DNA of 64,000 nt from Methylomonas methanica MC09. GTDB taxonomy: Bacteria; Pseudomonadota; Gammaproteobacteria; Methylococcales; Methylomonadaceae. The notes beneath the pieces were generated by a model. It did no database searches, was not told where the DNA came from, and worked only from the letters and a program-made list of their open reading frames with translations. The translations under genes and the position numbers were made by a program. Location: positions 4,960,001 to 5,024,000 of the forward strand of contig NC_015572.1 in NCBI RefSeq assembly GCF_000214665.1, written 5' to 3'. Below are positions 18,261-29,150 of the stretch, one piece after another; the stretch's first letter is position 1; each line of letters opens with the position of its first letter.

Positions 18261-19256
18261 CTAGGCCGGCAAAGAGTTCCGAAAAAATAACGGGATCCTC
18301 CGCTCCAACCAATAATCAGCTTTGCAGCGGTTTCGACTCGCCACAAAACCGACATGACCGCCGCCACTGCACACTTCCAGTTGCACCTGCGGCGCCAGTT
18401 CATCAGCAGCCGGTAGAACTGCCGGTGTCATGAAAGGATCGTCCTCCGCTTGAATCACCAAGGTTGGCACTCGAATCTTAGAAAGAAACTGGCGGGAACT
18501 GGAGCGGCGGTAGTAATCATGCACATCCTTAAAACCGTGTAATTTGGCCACCACCCGGTCATCGTATTGCCAAAACGAATCAATATCCGCCAAGTTGCCT
18601 AACCGAGCTAACTTATCAGCTTCCGTTTTAAGACCGTTTTCTTGCAAAAACCGCTGTTTTAAGCGCATGTAGCGCTTTAATTCGTCCAATAAATGCTTGC
18701 GGTAAACTCTGGAAAAACCGTTATCCAATTTAGTGGCGCATTCGTTTAACAATAATGGCACCGACACCGCCACGACTGCGGATAACCCGGCTTTGTCGCC
18801 TTGCTCTCCCAACCATTTCAACAAAACATTGCCGCCCAGGGAAAATCCGACCGCGGCAAAAATCGCCTTCGGATAGCGTTGGATGAGCGTTCGATAGACA
18901 AAATCGATATCCTCGGTCTCACCTGAATGATAACAACGGGCCAGTCGATTCGGCTCGCCGCTGCATCCGCGAAAATTCATTGCTACGCTGGCAATACCGC
19001 TTTGCATCAGGGCTTTTTGCAATCCGACGATGTACCCAGAGTCCGAGCTCCCGGACAAGCCGTGTAACAGTATCGCGATGACTTCGTGGTTTTCCCCATA
19101 CCAATCCAGGTCGATAAAATCGCCATCCGGCGTTGGTAAGCGCTCCCGCTTTCGCGTTAGTGGCGGCGGTTTGCGCAACAGGGCCGGATACAAGGTTTGC
19201 AAGTGAGGGTTGTTCAACCACCAAGCGGGTCGAAAGCAGTCTTGAATAATGGACAC
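18261..19256 (-). CDS. YheT-family alpha/beta hydrolase
   Basis: 331 residues. [18 protein letters not shown] at the start, [14 protein letters not shown] (oxyanion region) and [16 protein letters not shown] (nucleophile elbow, Ser in GFSLGG) identify the YheT/ABHD1-3 family. The late Asp (EDDPFM) and His (GGHVGFV) complete the triad. In other organisms these act on lipid or ester substrates; the true substrate is unknown. It lies 118 bp upstream of glyQ on the same strand. Confidence 0.9.
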   Translation of the reverse strand: MSIIQDCFRPAWWLNNPHLQTLYPALLRKPPPLTRKRERLPTPDGDFIDLDWYGENHEVIAILLHGLSGSSDSGYIVGLQKALMQSGIASVAMNFRGCSGEPNRLARCYHSGETEDIDFVYRTLIQRYPKAIFAAVGFSLGGNVLLKWLGEQGDKAGLSAVVAVSVPLLLNECATKLDNGFSRVYRKHLLDELKRYMRLKQRFLQENGLKTEADKLARLGNLADIDSFWQYDDRVVAKLHGFKDVHDYYRRSSSRQFLSKIRVPTLVIQAEDDPFMTPAVLPAADELAPQVQLEVCSGGGHVGFVASRNRCKADYWLERRIPLFFRNSLPA

Positions 19257-19366
19257 GGCTTATTTTCCAGGCAACAAATTAACACATGATGTTGTATGCT
19301 ATTTTTCATGCGAATGGCATTATCCACTCAGAGTACCTGACGTCACGGCAATCACAAGGGGGATCA

Positions 19367-20320
19367 TTGCAATACAAGGATTATTATCAAATTTTGGGCG
19401 TTAAAAAAGATGCCGCGCTGGCTGATATTAAAAAGGCCTTCCGCAAACTCGCCCGCAAATATCATCCCGACGTGTCCAAGGAGCCGAATGCCGAAGCACA
19501 GATGAAGGAGATCAACGAGGCTTATACGGTGCTCTCCGACGTGGAAAAACGCGCCGCTTACGATCAGCTGGGTCGCGGCTATCAGCCGGGGCAGGAGTTT
19601 AAACCGCCGCCTAACTGGGATGCCGGTTTTGAATTCTCCGGTCGTGGTTTTAATGCCGGCGAAGCGGCCGAATTTAGCGATTTTTTTGCCGAACTGTTCG
19701 GCAAGATGCGCGGCGGCGCGGGCAAACAAAGCGGATTTGGCCATGGAAACTTTAGCGCCCGCGGAGAAGATCATCACGCCAAAGTCATGCTGGATCTGGA
19801 GGACAGTTTTAGAGGTACATCCAGACAAATCGGCCTGCGGGTACCGCGCATGGACCAGCAGGGTCATGTATTACTGGAAAACCGGTTGCTCAATATCAAA
19901 ATTCCCCAAGGCGTTTACGAAGGCCAGATCATTCGCTTGGCCGGCCAGGGCGCTCCCGGACTCGGCGACGGTAAAGCCGGCGATTTATTATTGGAAGTCT
20001 GTTTCAACCCGCACCCCAGATTCCGGGTCGACGGCCGTAACCTGCATCTTAATTTGCCGGTGGCACCTTGGGAAGCCGCGCTGGGCGCGATGGTGAATGT
20101 CAATCTGATCGATAGCCAACTGAAAGTGCGCGTGCCGGAAGGCACTCAAAGCGGCCGGCAGCTGCGTCTGAGCGGCAAGGGCGTTCCCAGCCGGCCGCCG
20201 GGGGATCTGTTACTGGGTATTCAAGTGGTATTGCCGCCGGCCAACACTGAAAAAGCCCGGCAACTTTACCGAAACATGGCGCAGGAACTGGCTTTCGACC
20301 CGCGTGCAGCACGGAGTTAA
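19367..20320 (+). CDS. cbpA: Curved-DNA-binding DnaJ-like co-chaperone
   Basis: 317 residues from a TTG at 19367 with a strong AAGGGGG 4 bases upstream; a longer frame begins at 19286 but adds no family sequence. It has a J domain ([10 protein letters not shown] to the HPD in KYHPDV), a Gly/Phe-rich linker ([10 protein letters not shown] to [13 protein letters not shown]), then the two C-terminal beta domains of DnaJ without the zinc finger. This is the CbpA layout (E. coli 306). It stimulates DnaK and binds DNA. cbpM follows after 3 bp. Confidence 0.93.
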   Translation: MQYKDYYQILGVKKDAALADIKKAFRKLARKYHPDVSKEPNAEAQMKEINEAYTVLSDVEKRAAYDQLGRGYQPGQEFKPPPNWDAGFEFSGRGFNAGEAAEFSDFFAELFGKMRGGAGKQSGFGHGNFSARGEDHHAKVMLDLEDSFRGTSRQIGLRVPRMDQQGHVLLENRLLNIKIPQGVYEGQIIRLAGQGAPGLGDGKAGDLLLEVCFNPHPRFRVDGRNLHLNLPVAPWEAALGAMVNVNLIDSQLKVRVPEGTQSGRQLRLSGKGVPSRPPGDLLLGIQVVLPPANTEKARQLYRNMAQELAFDPRAARS

Positions 20321-20323
20321 ATC

Positions 20324-20653
20324 ATGCCACATACCGAAATTACCTTAACCGCGGTGATAGAAGACACTTATTTGTCAGTGGAGCAATTGGCGGCACTGTG
20401 CTCGGTTGAACCCGAGTGGGTGATGCGGCGCATCGAGGAGGGTTTGTTATCCGCAAGTAAGTGCGAAGCGGATCAATGGTGTTTTACCGCCATGGAACTG
20501 ACCAGGGCCAAACGTATGCTAAGCATAGAACGCAATTTCGAAGCTCAGCCCGAGCTGGCCGCCTTGGTCGCGGATATGCAAGAAGAACTCGATCACTTAA
20601 GGCGCCAGTTGTTGCGGGCCGGTCAATCAGACGACTGTTTCCCGCAACGCTAG
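20324..20653 (+). CDS. cbpM: Chaperone modulator CbpM
   Basis: 109 residues, MerR-like helical N-terminus (YLSVEQLAALCSVEPEWVMRRIEEGLL) and a C-terminal helix ending in DMQEELDHLRRQLL. It inhibits CbpA by binding its J domain. Directly after cbpA, as in E. coli. Confidence 0.9.
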   Translation: MPHTEITLTAVIEDTYLSVEQLAALCSVEPEWVMRRIEEGLLSASKCEADQWCFTAMELTRAKRMLSIERNFEAQPELAALVADMQEELDHLRRQLLRAGQSDDCFPQR

Positions 20654-20661
20654 ACAATGGG

Positions 20662-20690
20662 TATTGGCCGCAAAATCGCTGCGGCCAATA
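20662..20690. terminator. Hairpin between converging cbpM and phoU
   Basis: TATTGGCCGC / GCGGCCAATA is a perfect 10-bp stem around a 9-base loop, starting 9 bases after the cbpM stop. There is no strong T-run on either side, so it may be a weak bidirectional terminator or a REP-type palindrome. Confidence 0.6.
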
Positions 20691-20710
20691 CGTTTGGCAG
20701 ACTATTCCGC

Positions 20711-21430
20711 TTAGCGGGTTTCGTTGACGGTCTTTTCCAATTCTTCGTGAGTAAGATGCCGCACATCCTTGCCTTTGACCATATAGATCACATGCTCGCA
20801 GACGTTACAGGAATGATCGCCGATCCGTTCCAGGGCGCGGGCGGTCCATAGCATATCCAAGGCCCGGGTAATATTGCGCGGGTCTTCCATCATCTGGGTA
20901 ATCAACTGCCGGGTAATGCTGGTGTATTCGCGGTCTACCTTATGGTCTTGCGCGGTAATCGCAATCACTTCCTCGGTATCGGTACGGGCATAGGCATCCA
21001 GCGCACCGTTAAGCATTTCCTTGACCATCTCCAATAAATGCTCGATTTCGTAGTATTTGTCCTGATAATAATCGGCCGCCTCGATACGCATGGTCATTTT
21101 GGCGATGCGGGCCGCTTCGTCCCCAATGCGCTCCAAATCGGTAATGATCTTGATGGTGGCGATCAACATACGTAAATCGAACGCGGCCGGCTGGCGTTTG
21201 GCCATGATTTCGGTGCATTCATGGTCGATATCTTTTTCCAACGCGTTGATCAACTGATCCTGCTGAATCACTTTTTCCGCGCTTTCCATGTCGTAACTCA
21301 TGAAAGCATTAGTCGCCAAATCGACCTGCTGTTCGACCAAACCGCCCATAGTCAACACCTTGTTACGGATGTCTTCCATTTCCTTGTTGAACTGGCGGGA
21401 AATGTGTTGATTGATGATGCTGTTATCCAT
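20711..21430 (-). CDS. phoU: Phosphate-signalling protein PhoU
   Basis: 239 residues, two three-helix repeats with the family motifs LERIGDEAARIAKM (~residue 100) and ALERIGDHSCNVCEHVIY (~205). It links the Pst transporter to PhoR and shuts off the Pho regulon when phosphate is plentiful. Last gene of the pst operon, 11 bp after pstB. Confidence 0.96.
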   Translation of the reverse strand: MDNSIINQHISRQFNKEMEDIRNKVLTMGGLVEQQVDLATNAFMSYDMESAEKVIQQDQLINALEKDIDHECTEIMAKRQPAAFDLRMLIATIKIITDLERIGDEAARIAKMTMRIEAADYYQDKYYEIEHLLEMVKEMLNGALDAYARTDTEEVIAITAQDHKVDREYTSITRQLITQMMEDPRNITRALDMLWTARALERIGDHSCNVCEHVIYMVKGKDVRHLTHEELEKTVNETR

Positions 21431-21441
21431 GAATGATGCTC

Positions 21442-22275
21442 CTAACCGTAACGCCCGGTAATGTAATCTTCGGTTTGTTTTTTTGCCGGATTGGTAAACA
21501 GTTCGCTGGTTTCACCAAACTCGATCAGTTCGCCCATATACATGAATGCCGTGTAATCGGAGACCCGGGCCGCCTGTTGCATATTGTGGGTAACAATAAC
21601 GATAGTATATTTTTCCTTGAGCTCGTCTATCAATTCTTCGATTTTCAAGGTGGAAATCGGGTCCAATGCAGACGCCGGTTCGTCGAGCAGGATCACCTCG
21701 GGCTCGATGGCTATGGCGCGGGCAATAACCAGCCGTTGCTGCTGACCGCCGGACATGCCCAAGGCGTTGTCGTTCAGCCGATCTTTGGCTTCATCCCACA
21801 GCGCCGCGCCGCGTAGCGACTTTTCGACTATTTCATCCAATATCCGTCTGTCGTTTATACCTTGTATGCGCAAGCCGTAGGCGACGTTTTCGTAAATGCT
21901 TTTCGGAAACGGATTCGGCTTTTGAAATACCATACCCACCCGGCGCCGCAAGGCCGCCACGTTGACATTCTTATCGTAGATATCTTCGCCATCCAACAAT
22001 AATTTGCCTTGAATGGTAACGCCGTCGACCAAATCGTTCATACGATTGATGCAGCGCAATAACGTCGACTTTCCGCAACCGCTGGGACCGATGTAAGCGG
22101 TAACCTTTTTACGCGGCATTTCCATGCTGACATTGTGTAACGCTTGCTTGCTGCCGTAAAACAAATTCAGATCCTGTACCGAAATACAGGTGTCAAACTT
22201 GTCGCGGCCGGGCTTGTCCGCGCGATTCAGCGCATTGATATCAATGGCATGGGTTTTTCTTGCTTCTGTTGTCAT
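21442..22275 (-). CDS. pstB: Phosphate ABC transporter ATPase PstB
   Basis: 277 residues. Walker [11 protein letters not shown]-loop VFQKPNPFP, signature [11 protein letters not shown], Walker [14 protein letters not shown] and the H-loop [10 protein letters not shown] are all present. It powers phosphate import with PstC and PstA. It has a short extra N-terminus ([18 protein letters not shown]) before the conserved fold. Confidence 0.97.
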   Translation of the reverse strand: MTTEARKTHAIDINALNRADKPGRDKFDTCISVQDLNLFYGSKQALHNVSMEMPRKKVTAYIGPSGCGKSTLLRCINRMNDLVDGVTIQGKLLLDGEDIYDKNVNVAALRRRVGMVFQKPNPFPKSIYENVAYGLRIQGINDRRILDEIVEKSLRGAALWDEAKDRLNDNALGMSGGQQQRLVIARAIAIEPEVILLDEPASALDPISTLKIEELIDELKEKYTIVIVTHNMQQAARVSDYTAFMYMGELIEFGETSELFTNPAKKQTEDYITGRYG

Positions 22276-22312
22276 TGTGTTTAATCCAAACCTGTCGTGT
22301 TGATGAGCAACG

Positions 22313-23968
22313 TTAATTTTCCAGTGCGCGGTATTTTTCTCTTAAATTGTTGCGGATGGCGATGGCGAACATATTCAAGCCAATGATCACCATCACCAAC
22401 AGCAAGGACGTAGCGTATACCAAGGGCCTTGCCGCTTCCACGTTGGGGCTTTGGAACCCCACATCGTAAATATGAAAGCCCAAGTGCATGAATTTTCTGT
22501 CCAGATGCAAATAGGGAAAATTGCCGTCCAAAGGTAAGGTCGGAGCCAGCTTAACCACGCCCACCAACATCAAAGGCGCCACTTCACCTGCTGCGCGCGC
22601 CACCGCAAGGATCAGACCGGTCATGATGGCAGGGCTGGCCATAGGCAAAACGGTACGCCACAAGGTTTCGGCTTTGGTTGCACCCAAGGCCAAACTGCCT
22701 TCCCGAATCGATTTGGGTATGCGGGACAAGCCTTCCTCGGTGGCGACAATCACCACCGGCAAAGTCAACAATGCCAGCGTCAAGGAAGCCCATAACAAAC
22801 CCGGCGTGCCGAATACCGGGGCGGGAGCCGCTTCCGGAAAAAATACCTTATCGATACTGCCGCCGATGATATAGACAAAAAAGCCCAAGCCGAACACGCC
22901 GTAAACAATGGACGGCACCCCGGCCAGATTATTGACGGCGATGCGGATGATGCGGGTGATAAATCCCTGTTTGGCGTATTCGCGCAAATAAACCGCCGCA
23001 ATCACGCCAAACGGCGTCACCACCACAGCCATTAACATCACCATTAACACCGTACCGAAGATAGCCGGGAAAATACCGCCTTCGGTATTGGCTTCGCGCG
23101 GATCCTCGGTGATAAACGATTTAAAGTTTTTTACGTACTCGACGGATTTATCCAGTACGCTCATGGCATTGGGGCGGGTCAGCTTCACCACTCTGTTTAG
23201 CGGAATATCGATTTCCCGACCACCCGCTTCGGAGACCATTATGCTGTAAGTCTTGATTTCCCGATTCAGTTTGCCCAGTTGTACCTGGATAAGCTTATAT
23301 TGCTCTTCATAAGCTTGTTTTTGCGCGGCAAACTCCTGGACTTTAGTATCGTTCCATTGATTTTTCAATTCCAGGGCACGCTGCTTTAAGCGCAAGCGCT
23401 CCAGATTGTAATTGATCGCCCCTACATCTTTATCCTGCAGGCTGTCGATCTCATCAAACAATGCCAAGGCTTTAGCCAGTTTTTCCTGAGCCACGGGCCA
23501 AGCTTGCTCGCCTTCCGCGATAACTTTGCCATTTTCTTTTACCGCCAGCAATCGGCCGTAAAAATTACCCCACTCCCGGCGTTCGACGGCAATCAAGTCT
23601 TCCGGCTCGGATCTTTCGCGGATGTATTGATCCTGTATCCAGCGGAAATCGCTGCCTAAAATATCGCGATTACCGGTTTTCACCAGATACTGATGCAGAT
23701 ATTCGGCGCCGTTCAACACCTCGAAACCCGCCGCTCTGGCTTGCGCTTCGTGCAGCAAGGATTCGTCGACTTCTTCGCCGATAATGATCGAGCTCTGGCC
23801 TTGTTGATTCAGATATTGATATTCCACAATATTGGCCGGCCAGAAATGCCCTAATCCGCGAATTGCGATCAGCAACAATAAACCCACCACCAACAGCAAG
23901 TTGATGCTGACCGCGCCCGCGGTCATCCATATCCACGGCGACCCGCTCTTAAACCATGCTTTAATCAT
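22313..23968 (-). CDS. pstA: Phosphate ABC transporter permease PstA (large form)
   Basis: 551 residues, much longer than E. coli PstA (296). A first membrane segment ([15 protein letters not shown]) is followed by a ~270-residue extracytoplasmic region with coiled-coil character, like the DUF3333 extension of Pseudomonas PstA. The usual permease core follows, with the EAA-like loop [26 protein letters not shown]. The ATG overlaps the pstC stop (ATGA). Confidence 0.93.
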   Translation of the reverse strand: MIKAWFKSGSPWIWMTAGAVSINLLLVVGLLLLIAIRGLGHFWPANIVEYQYLNQQGQSSIIIGEEVDESLLHEAQARAAGFEVLNGAEYLHQYLVKTGNRDILGSDFRWIQDQYIRERSEPEDLIAVERREWGNFYGRLLAVKENGKVIAEGEQAWPVAQEKLAKALALFDEIDSLQDKDVGAINYNLERLRLKQRALELKNQWNDTKVQEFAAQKQAYEEQYKLIQVQLGKLNREIKTYSIMVSEAGGREIDIPLNRVVKLTRPNAMSVLDKSVEYVKNFKSFITEDPREANTEGGIFPAIFGTVLMVMLMAVVVTPFGVIAAVYLREYAKQGFITRIIRIAVNNLAGVPSIVYGVFGLGFFVYIIGGSIDKVFFPEAAPAPVFGTPGLLWASLTLALLTLPVVIVATEEGLSRIPKSIREGSLALGATKAETLWRTVLPMASPAIMTGLILAVARAAGEVAPLMLVGVVKLAPTLPLDGNFPYLHLDRKFMHLGFHIYDVGFQSPNVEAARPLVYATSLLLVMVIIGLNMFAIAIRNNLREKYRALEN

Positions 23969-26244
23969 AACGAACTGTATTTTTGTCTCAGATTCTGACG
24001 CACCAATTCAGCCAGTGAATTGACGATGAATGTGAACATGAACAACACCAAGGCTGCTAAAAACAGTACCCGGTAATGGGTACTGTTCACTTCGGCCTCC
24101 GGCATTTCCACGGCAATATTGGCCGACAAAGTACGCAAACCCTGAAAAATACTGAAATCCATCACCGGCGTATTGCCGGTCGCCATCAGCACGATCATGG
24201 TTTCACCCACGGCACGACCCAAGCCTATCATCACGGCGGAAAAGATACCGGGGCTGGCGGTCAGAATCACGACTTTGGCCAAGGTCTGCCACGGCGTCGC
24301 GCCTAAGGCCAGAGAACCGGTTGTCAAATGTTTGGGTACGCTAAAGATGGCGTCTTCGGCAATTGAAAACACCATGGGAATCACTGCGAATCCCATGGCC
24401 AGACCTACTACCAGAGTATTACGCTGATCATAGCCGATACCGAATTCGGTGCGCATCCAGGTGCGCAAATCGCCTCCAAAGCAAAGCTCTTCCATAAAAG
24501 GACTTAGCTCGAACGCCAACCAACCGCTAAAAATGATCACCGGTACCAAGACAATGGCATCCCAACCTTCAGGAATCTTATTACGGACTACTTTAGGTGC
24601 ATGCTGCCAAAAATAAGCAAAGACCATCACACCCAACGGTACGAACATTAACAACGCAAAAATGCCGAGCAAATGCTTTTCCATGAAGGGCGCCAGCCAT
24701 AACCCGGCCAGGAAGCCCAGAATCACGGTAGGCAACGCCCCCATGATTTCAATACCGGGTTTTACATACTGGCGCATGCCCGGCGCCATGAAATAACCGG
24801 TATAAATCGCACCAAACAATGCCAAGGGAATGGCGACTATCATGGCGTAAAACGCGGCTTTTACCGTACCGAACACTAGCGGCGTCAAACTCATTTTCGG
24901 CTCGAAATCGTTGCTGGCTGCCGAGGACTGCCACACATATTCAGGTTCGGGATAACTTTCGTACCAGACTTTTTGCCATAACGAAGACCAGGACACCTCC
25001 GGATGCTCATTTTCCACTTTCCAGTGATGGATTTTACCGTCTGTGGTTTGCATCAAAAAAGCATTGGCGCGCGGCGACAAGGTCACGGCAACCGGCTTGG
25101 CATCCGCCACTTTTTCCTTGATTAACTCCCGCTCGGCCGTGGTGTTGTAAATCCCCATTTCGCCATTGGCGTCGACTGCCAGCAAACCTTTGCGACGCTG
25201 CTCGGGATTGATGGTGATGATGGGCGCGTCGGATACCTTGAACGAACGCAACTTCTGCACACTGTAATGATTTTGTTTGTCCCGCACGATAGTCCATTGC
25301 GCCAAGTCGCCGTGGTCGTCGCCTATCAGCACGGAAATATCGCCGTTCAGAAACTCCATACTGGTGATTTCGCCACCCTGTTTCATGACATTGATTTTGT
25401 GCTTGATGACCGGTTCGCTTTTATCGGTAACATCCACCACGGCCAAATCGCCACCTCGGCCGGCCAGATAAAGATTACGAAACTCTTTGTCCAACAACAT
25501 GAAATCCACATCACCGGCCATCATATCCAATACGGCATCGGTGCGATCCCAGGTCACCTCGTCGTCAAACATGGATTCTTTTTTGCCCAAGGTCACAAAT
25601 AGCAGGCGGCTATCCGCTGTTTTAGCTAAAAAGCTGGTGTTTTTATCGCCGACTTTAACGGTTATTTTGGTTAATGCCTGTCCATTATTATCGATAACCG
25701 TGGGTTCGGCTCCGAGCGGATAGGAAATAACCGGCGTGATTAAACGCTTGCCTTCGGGATAGGATAATTTGTATTCGTGCCTGACAACTAAAGCCCTGCC
25801 ATCGGACAAACCGTAGACAATGATGCCTTTATCGACGCTGCCATGGGCATAGCTGGTTATCTGAACGCCTTCCGGAATCGGCAAATCAATCACCCGGTTT
25901 AGCTTTCCATCCGCCACGGCAAAAAAGATCGCTTTCCCAGTATCGGTAAAACGAACGCCAATCTCGTTTTGTTCTTCCATGGACAAAAACACGGTGCTGC
26001 CCATTGCGGCTTCCGGCGCATCGTAACTGCTTACCGATTCCGCATGCGACGAGAGCAACAACGGAAATACCACGTAGAGCAAATAAAAAAAGATCAACAC
26101 TATTGCCAAAATAATACTCAAACCGCCAATAACAACGGCTTGAGCCACGATTTTATCTTTCAATAGCCGCCATCGTTGATAAGCATCACTTGAGGACAGC
26201 TGCAACAACGTCGATTTTGCCGTGGAAGATTGAGTTTCAGACAT
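23965..26244 (-). CDS. pstC: Phosphate ABC transporter permease PstC (large form)
   Basis: 759 residues, more than twice E. coli PstC (319). After a first membrane segment (VIGGLSIILAIVLIFFYLLYVVFPLLL) comes a ~350-residue periplasmic region with repeated strand patterns, possibly a beta-propeller. The permease core follows, with the loop [26 protein letters not shown] and GRAVGETMIVLM. The large periplasmic domain may contact PstS. It is separated from pstS by a terminator-like hairpin. Confidence 0.93.
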   Translation of the reverse strand: MSETQSSTAKSTLLQLSSSDAYQRWRLLKDKIVAQAVVIGGLSIILAIVLIFFYLLYVVFPLLLSSHAESVSSYDAPEAAMGSTVFLSMEEQNEIGVRFTDTGKAIFFAVADGKLNRVIDLPIPEGVQITSYAHGSVDKGIIVYGLSDGRALVVRHEYKLSYPEGKRLITPVISYPLGAEPTVIDNNGQALTKITVKVGDKNTSFLAKTADSRLLFVTLGKKESMFDDEVTWDRTDAVLDMMAGDVDFMLLDKEFRNLYLAGRGGDLAVVDVTDKSEPVIKHKINVMKQGGEITSMEFLNGDISVLIGDDHGDLAQWTIVRDKQNHYSVQKLRSFKVSDAPIITINPEQRRKGLLAVDANGEMGIYNTTAERELIKEKVADAKPVAVTLSPRANAFLMQTTDGKIHHWKVENEHPEVSWSSLWQKVWYESYPEPEYVWQSSAASNDFEPKMSLTPLVFGTVKAAFYAMIVAIPLALFGAIYTGYFMAPGMRQYVKPGIEIMGALPTVILGFLAGLWLAPFMEKHLLGIFALLMFVPLGVMVFAYFWQHAPKVVRNKIPEGWDAIVLVPVIIFSGWLAFELSPFMEELCFGGDLRTWMRTEFGIGYDQRNTLVVGLAMGFAVIPMVFSIAEDAIFSVPKHLTTGSLALGATPWQTLAKVVILTASPGIFSAVMIGLGRAVGETMIVLMATGNTPVMDFSIFQGLRTLSANIAVEMPEAEVNSTHYRVLFLAALVLFMFTFIVNSLAELVRQNLRQKYSSL

Positions 26245-26307
26245 AACAAAACATAAGTAGTAATACGTGGCGTCCTTGTATCACACTACAAGGATTTTAA
26301 GTATAAA

Positions 26308-26343
26308 AAAGCCGACAAATCACCCGGGTAATTTATCGGCTTT
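26308..26343 (-). terminator. Intercistronic terminator between pstS and pstC
   Basis: On the minus strand AAAGCCGATAAAT pairs with ATTTGTCGGCTTT (one G-U pair), followed by a T-run. It would stop most transcripts after pstS, giving more binding protein than permease. Confidence 0.8.
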
Positions 26344-26449
26344 ACAAAGGGGCGTAAAATCAACCGTTATCTCTAATCTATTGATCTTACTTTATTCCTT
26401 AGCGCATCCTTGCTATTAATTCCCTGTATCATTCGTCCTTAAATGATAA

Positions 26450-27439
26450 TTATTGAATCAGCGTTAAGGCTTTCTCTACCGCTTTAGCAGGTAATGGAAT
26501 ATAGCCGTCTTTAACCACAACTTGTTGTCCGGTTTTGGACAATACCATTTTGATGAATTCTTTTTCTAATGGCGCCAATGGCTCGTTTGGTTTTTTGTTG
26601 ACATAGACATACAGGAAACGAGACAGCGGATAGGCACCGGATGTGGCGTTTTCAGGAGTAGGCTCGACAAAAGGCGCGCCTTCTTTGGCAGCCAAAGGAA
26701 TCGCTCTTACGCCGGAAGTGGTGTAACCGATACCTGAATAGCCAATGCCGTTATTGGATGTTGTAACAGCTTGAACCACGGAAGCTGAACCAGGCTGTTC
26801 GTTAACGTTGCTTTTGTAATCGCCTTTGCACAGCGCTTCATCTTTGAAGAAGCCATAAGTACCGGAAACAGAGTTACGGCCATATAGTTGAATAGGTTTG
26901 CCTGCCCAACCGCCGGTCAGACCCGCTTCGCCCCAGGTCGTAATATCGGTAGCATAACCGCATTTACGGGTGGAAGACATGATCGCATCCACTTGTGGAA
27001 TGCTCAAACCTTTAACGGGGTTGTCTTTGTTTACGAATACAGCCAAGGCATCAATAGCAACGGGAATTGCTGTCGGTTTGTAGCCGTATTTGCTTTCAAA
27101 CTCGTCGATTTCGTTGTCTTTCATTTTACGGCTCATAGGACCCAGGTTTGAAGTACCTTCGGTCAGAGCGGGCGGCGCGGTCGAAGAACCGGCTGCCTGA
27201 ATTTGAATATTGACATTGGGATATACTTTGCCGAACTCTTCCGCCCACAATGTCATTAAATTAGCCAAGGTGTCGGAACCCACACTGGAGATGTTGCCTG
27301 ACACACCGCTGGCTGGCGCATATTCCGGCAAGGATGGGTCAACAGAAGCTGGTGCTGCAGCCACGCCACTTGCCATAAATGCGCTGGAAGCAAAACCAAA
27401 TCCCAGGATGAGTGACTTCAGCTGAAATGTTTTTTTCAT
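26450..27439 (-). CDS. pstS: Phosphate-binding protein PstS
   Basis: 329 residues with a signal peptide ([22 protein letters not shown]). Phosphate-contacting segments are seen: [21 protein letters not shown], and [18 protein letters not shown]. It is the periplasmic receptor of the Pst transporter. First gene of the operon, controlled by the tandem Pho boxes upstream. Confidence 0.95.
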   Translation of the reverse strand: MKKTFQLKSLILGFGFASSAFMASGVAAAPASVDPSLPEYAPASGVSGNISSVGSDTLANLMTLWAEEFGKVYPNVNIQIQAAGSSTAPPALTEGTSNLGPMSRKMKDNEIDEFESKYGYKPTAIPVAIDALAVFVNKDNPVKGLSIPQVDAIMSSTRKCGYATDITTWGEAGLTGGWAGKPIQLYGRNSVSGTYGFFKDEALCKGDYKSNVNEQPGSASVVQAVTTSNNGIGYSGIGYTTSGVRAIPLAAKEGAPFVEPTPENATSGAYPLSRFLYVYVNKKPNEPLAPLEKEFIKMVLSKTGQQVVVKDGYIPLPAKAVEKALTLIQ

Positions 27440-27470
27440 ATTTATTTCTCAATCAATGTTTAAAACCAGT

Positions 27471-27530
27471 ATCTATACTGCCCTTTGAGCATGACAATAG
27501 TATGAAGCAAATATGACAGTTTTGTGACAA
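27471..27530 (-). promoter_or_regulatory. Tandem Pho boxes and -10 of pstS
   Basis: Four 7-base PhoB half-sites recur at exact 11-base steps. On the plus strand they start at 27491 (ATGACAA), 27502 (ATGAAGC), 27513 (ATGACAG) and 27524 (GTGACAA). On the minus strand the best pair reads TTGTCAC-4-CTGTCAT. A -10 box TATAGAT (27477-27471) lies 13 bases downstream of the proximal site, as expected for PhoB-activated promoters. Confidence 0.88.
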
Positions 27531-27580
27531 AACGTAATTGTAAGCCGTCACAGGGCTTTTTGCCATGGCTAAAGCCGGCT

Positions 27581-28063
27581 TCAACGCGCTAACTTCAGAA
27601 AACTATACGAAAAATCCACGGCCGGATCATCGGTCACCTCGACCCGCTCCAAGGTCCGCCAAGCCGAATAGTCTATCTCCGGAAAGTAGGTATCGCCGGC
27701 AAATTCCCGATGAATCAGGGTTAAATAAACAAAATCCGCTTGCGGCAGCAATGCTTCATAAAGCGTGGCACCGCCGATTACAAAGACTTCCGGACATACC
27801 TGAGCATACTCTAACGCGCCATCAATATCGGCGAAAATCCGGCAGCCCGGCTGTCGGTAATCCGGATTACGGCTGATGATGAGATTTTCCCGGCCCGGCA
27901 GCGGCCTGCCTATGGCATCAAAAGTTTTACGTCCCATCATAATGGGCGAGCCCAAGGTAATTTGTTTGAAGCGCTTTAAATCCGCGGACAAATGCCAAGG
28001 CATCATTCCGTTCAAACCAATGACCCGGTTACTGGCCATGGCGACGATCAGTGAAATTTTCAT
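27581..28063 (-). CDS. folA: Dihydrofolate reductase
   Basis: 160 residues (E. coli 159). SLIVAMASNRVIGLNGMMPWHLSADLKRFK holds the catalytic acid Asp after HLSA and the Trp of PWHL; IMMGRKTFDAIGRPLPGR and VIGGATLYEALL bind NADPH. It makes tetrahydrofolate. It is divergent from the asparaginase gene. Confidence 0.96.
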   Translation of the reverse strand: MKISLIVAMASNRVIGLNGMMPWHLSADLKRFKQITLGSPIMMGRKTFDAIGRPLPGRENLIISRNPDYRQPGCRIFADIDGALEYAQVCPEVFVIGGATLYEALLPQADFVYLTLIHREFAGDTYFPEIDYSAWRTLERVEVTDDPAVDFSYSFLKLAR

Positions 28064-28110
28064 GGTTTGTGATTACTATGCGCAACTTAACTTTCGGCTG
28101 CACATTTTAT

Positions 28111-29121
28111 ATGAAACATATCCTTTTAGTCTTTACGGGCGGCACAATCGGCTCTCAAGTCGAGCATGGCGCTATCGATACCCATGCCGGCGCCGGCTTT
28201 AGATTGCTTAACCTGTTCGAACAGCATTATCGCGATCACGGCCGAATCAAATTCACCCGCCTGCAGCCGGTGCAAATTCTCAGCGAAAATTTACAGCCGG
28301 GCGATTGGCGGCAGATCATTCAGGCCGTGGAAAGCCAGGATTTATCCCGGTTCGACGGCATCATCGTCACCCACGGCACAGATACGCTGGCTTTTAGCGC
28401 GGCGACTTTAGGCGTCTATTTCAACAACTTAAAAATTCCATTGCTGCTGGTATCCAGCAATTATCCTTTGGACAATCCGCAAGCAAACGGCTTGAACAAT
28501 TTTATCTGCGCGGTGGAGTACATCCGCCAAGAAAACCGAGGCGGGGTTTTTGTGCCTTACCAAAACCCTGGACAGCCCATGCATGTGCATATCGGCACAC
28601 GTTTAAACAGCTGTCTGCCGCTCAGCGGGGATTTTATCAGCGTGCGATCCCAACCCTATATGACTTTTGAAAGTGGCGGCTTCACACCCTTGCATGACTT
28701 GCCGCCCAGACTCAATCCGGTAATCGGCCTGCAAAATCAATTTGCGCGTATTCTGCTGATCAAGCCGTATCCGGGTCTTAATTACGATTGTTTCACACTG
28801 GAAAATGTCGATGCCGTATTGCACGACTTATATCATTCCGGCACCGCTTGCGCTTCGGAACAATGGGGCCAAACCGGCAGCCTGCCGGCTTTCTGCGACC
28901 GCTGCCAAAAAAACGGTATTCCGATTTATATGGCACCGTCCGTCAAATCCGCCGAAGCTTATAGCTCCACTCAACAAATACTGGCCCGTGGCGGTAAGAT
29001 GATCTGGAATACATCTCTTGAATCGGCCTATGCCAAACTTGGCTTGGCTTATGCCAGTTTTTCCGACATAAAGGTGATCGATGATTTTCTTGACAGGAAT
29101 GCGGCTTGGGAACAGCTTTAG
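28111..29121 (+). CDS. Asparaginase family protein
   Basis: 336 residues from the ATG at 28111 (MKHILLVFTGGTIGSQ); earlier ATGs would add residues that do not fit. TGGTIGS carries the first catalytic Thr and VTHGTDTLAFSAATLG the second Thr-Asp pair. No signal peptide, so it should be the cytoplasmic (type I-like) enzyme. The C-terminal half is more divergent than E. coli AnsA, so the amide substrate is not certain. Confidence 0.85.
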   Translation: MKHILLVFTGGTIGSQVEHGAIDTHAGAGFRLLNLFEQHYRDHGRIKFTRLQPVQILSENLQPGDWRQIIQAVESQDLSRFDGIIVTHGTDTLAFSAATLGVYFNNLKIPLLLVSSNYPLDNPQANGLNNFICAVEYIRQENRGGVFVPYQNPGQPMHVHIGTRLNSCLPLSGDFISVRSQPYMTFESGGFTPLHDLPPRLNPVIGLQNQFARILLIKPYPGLNYDCFTLENVDAVLHDLYHSGTACASEQWGQTGSLPAFCDRCQKNGIPIYMAPSVKSAEAYSSTQQILARGGKMIWNTSLESAYAKLGLAYASFSDIKVIDDFLDRNAAWEQL

Positions 29122-29150
29122 TTTTATTTTGTAAAACGTCGCCGAATTAT

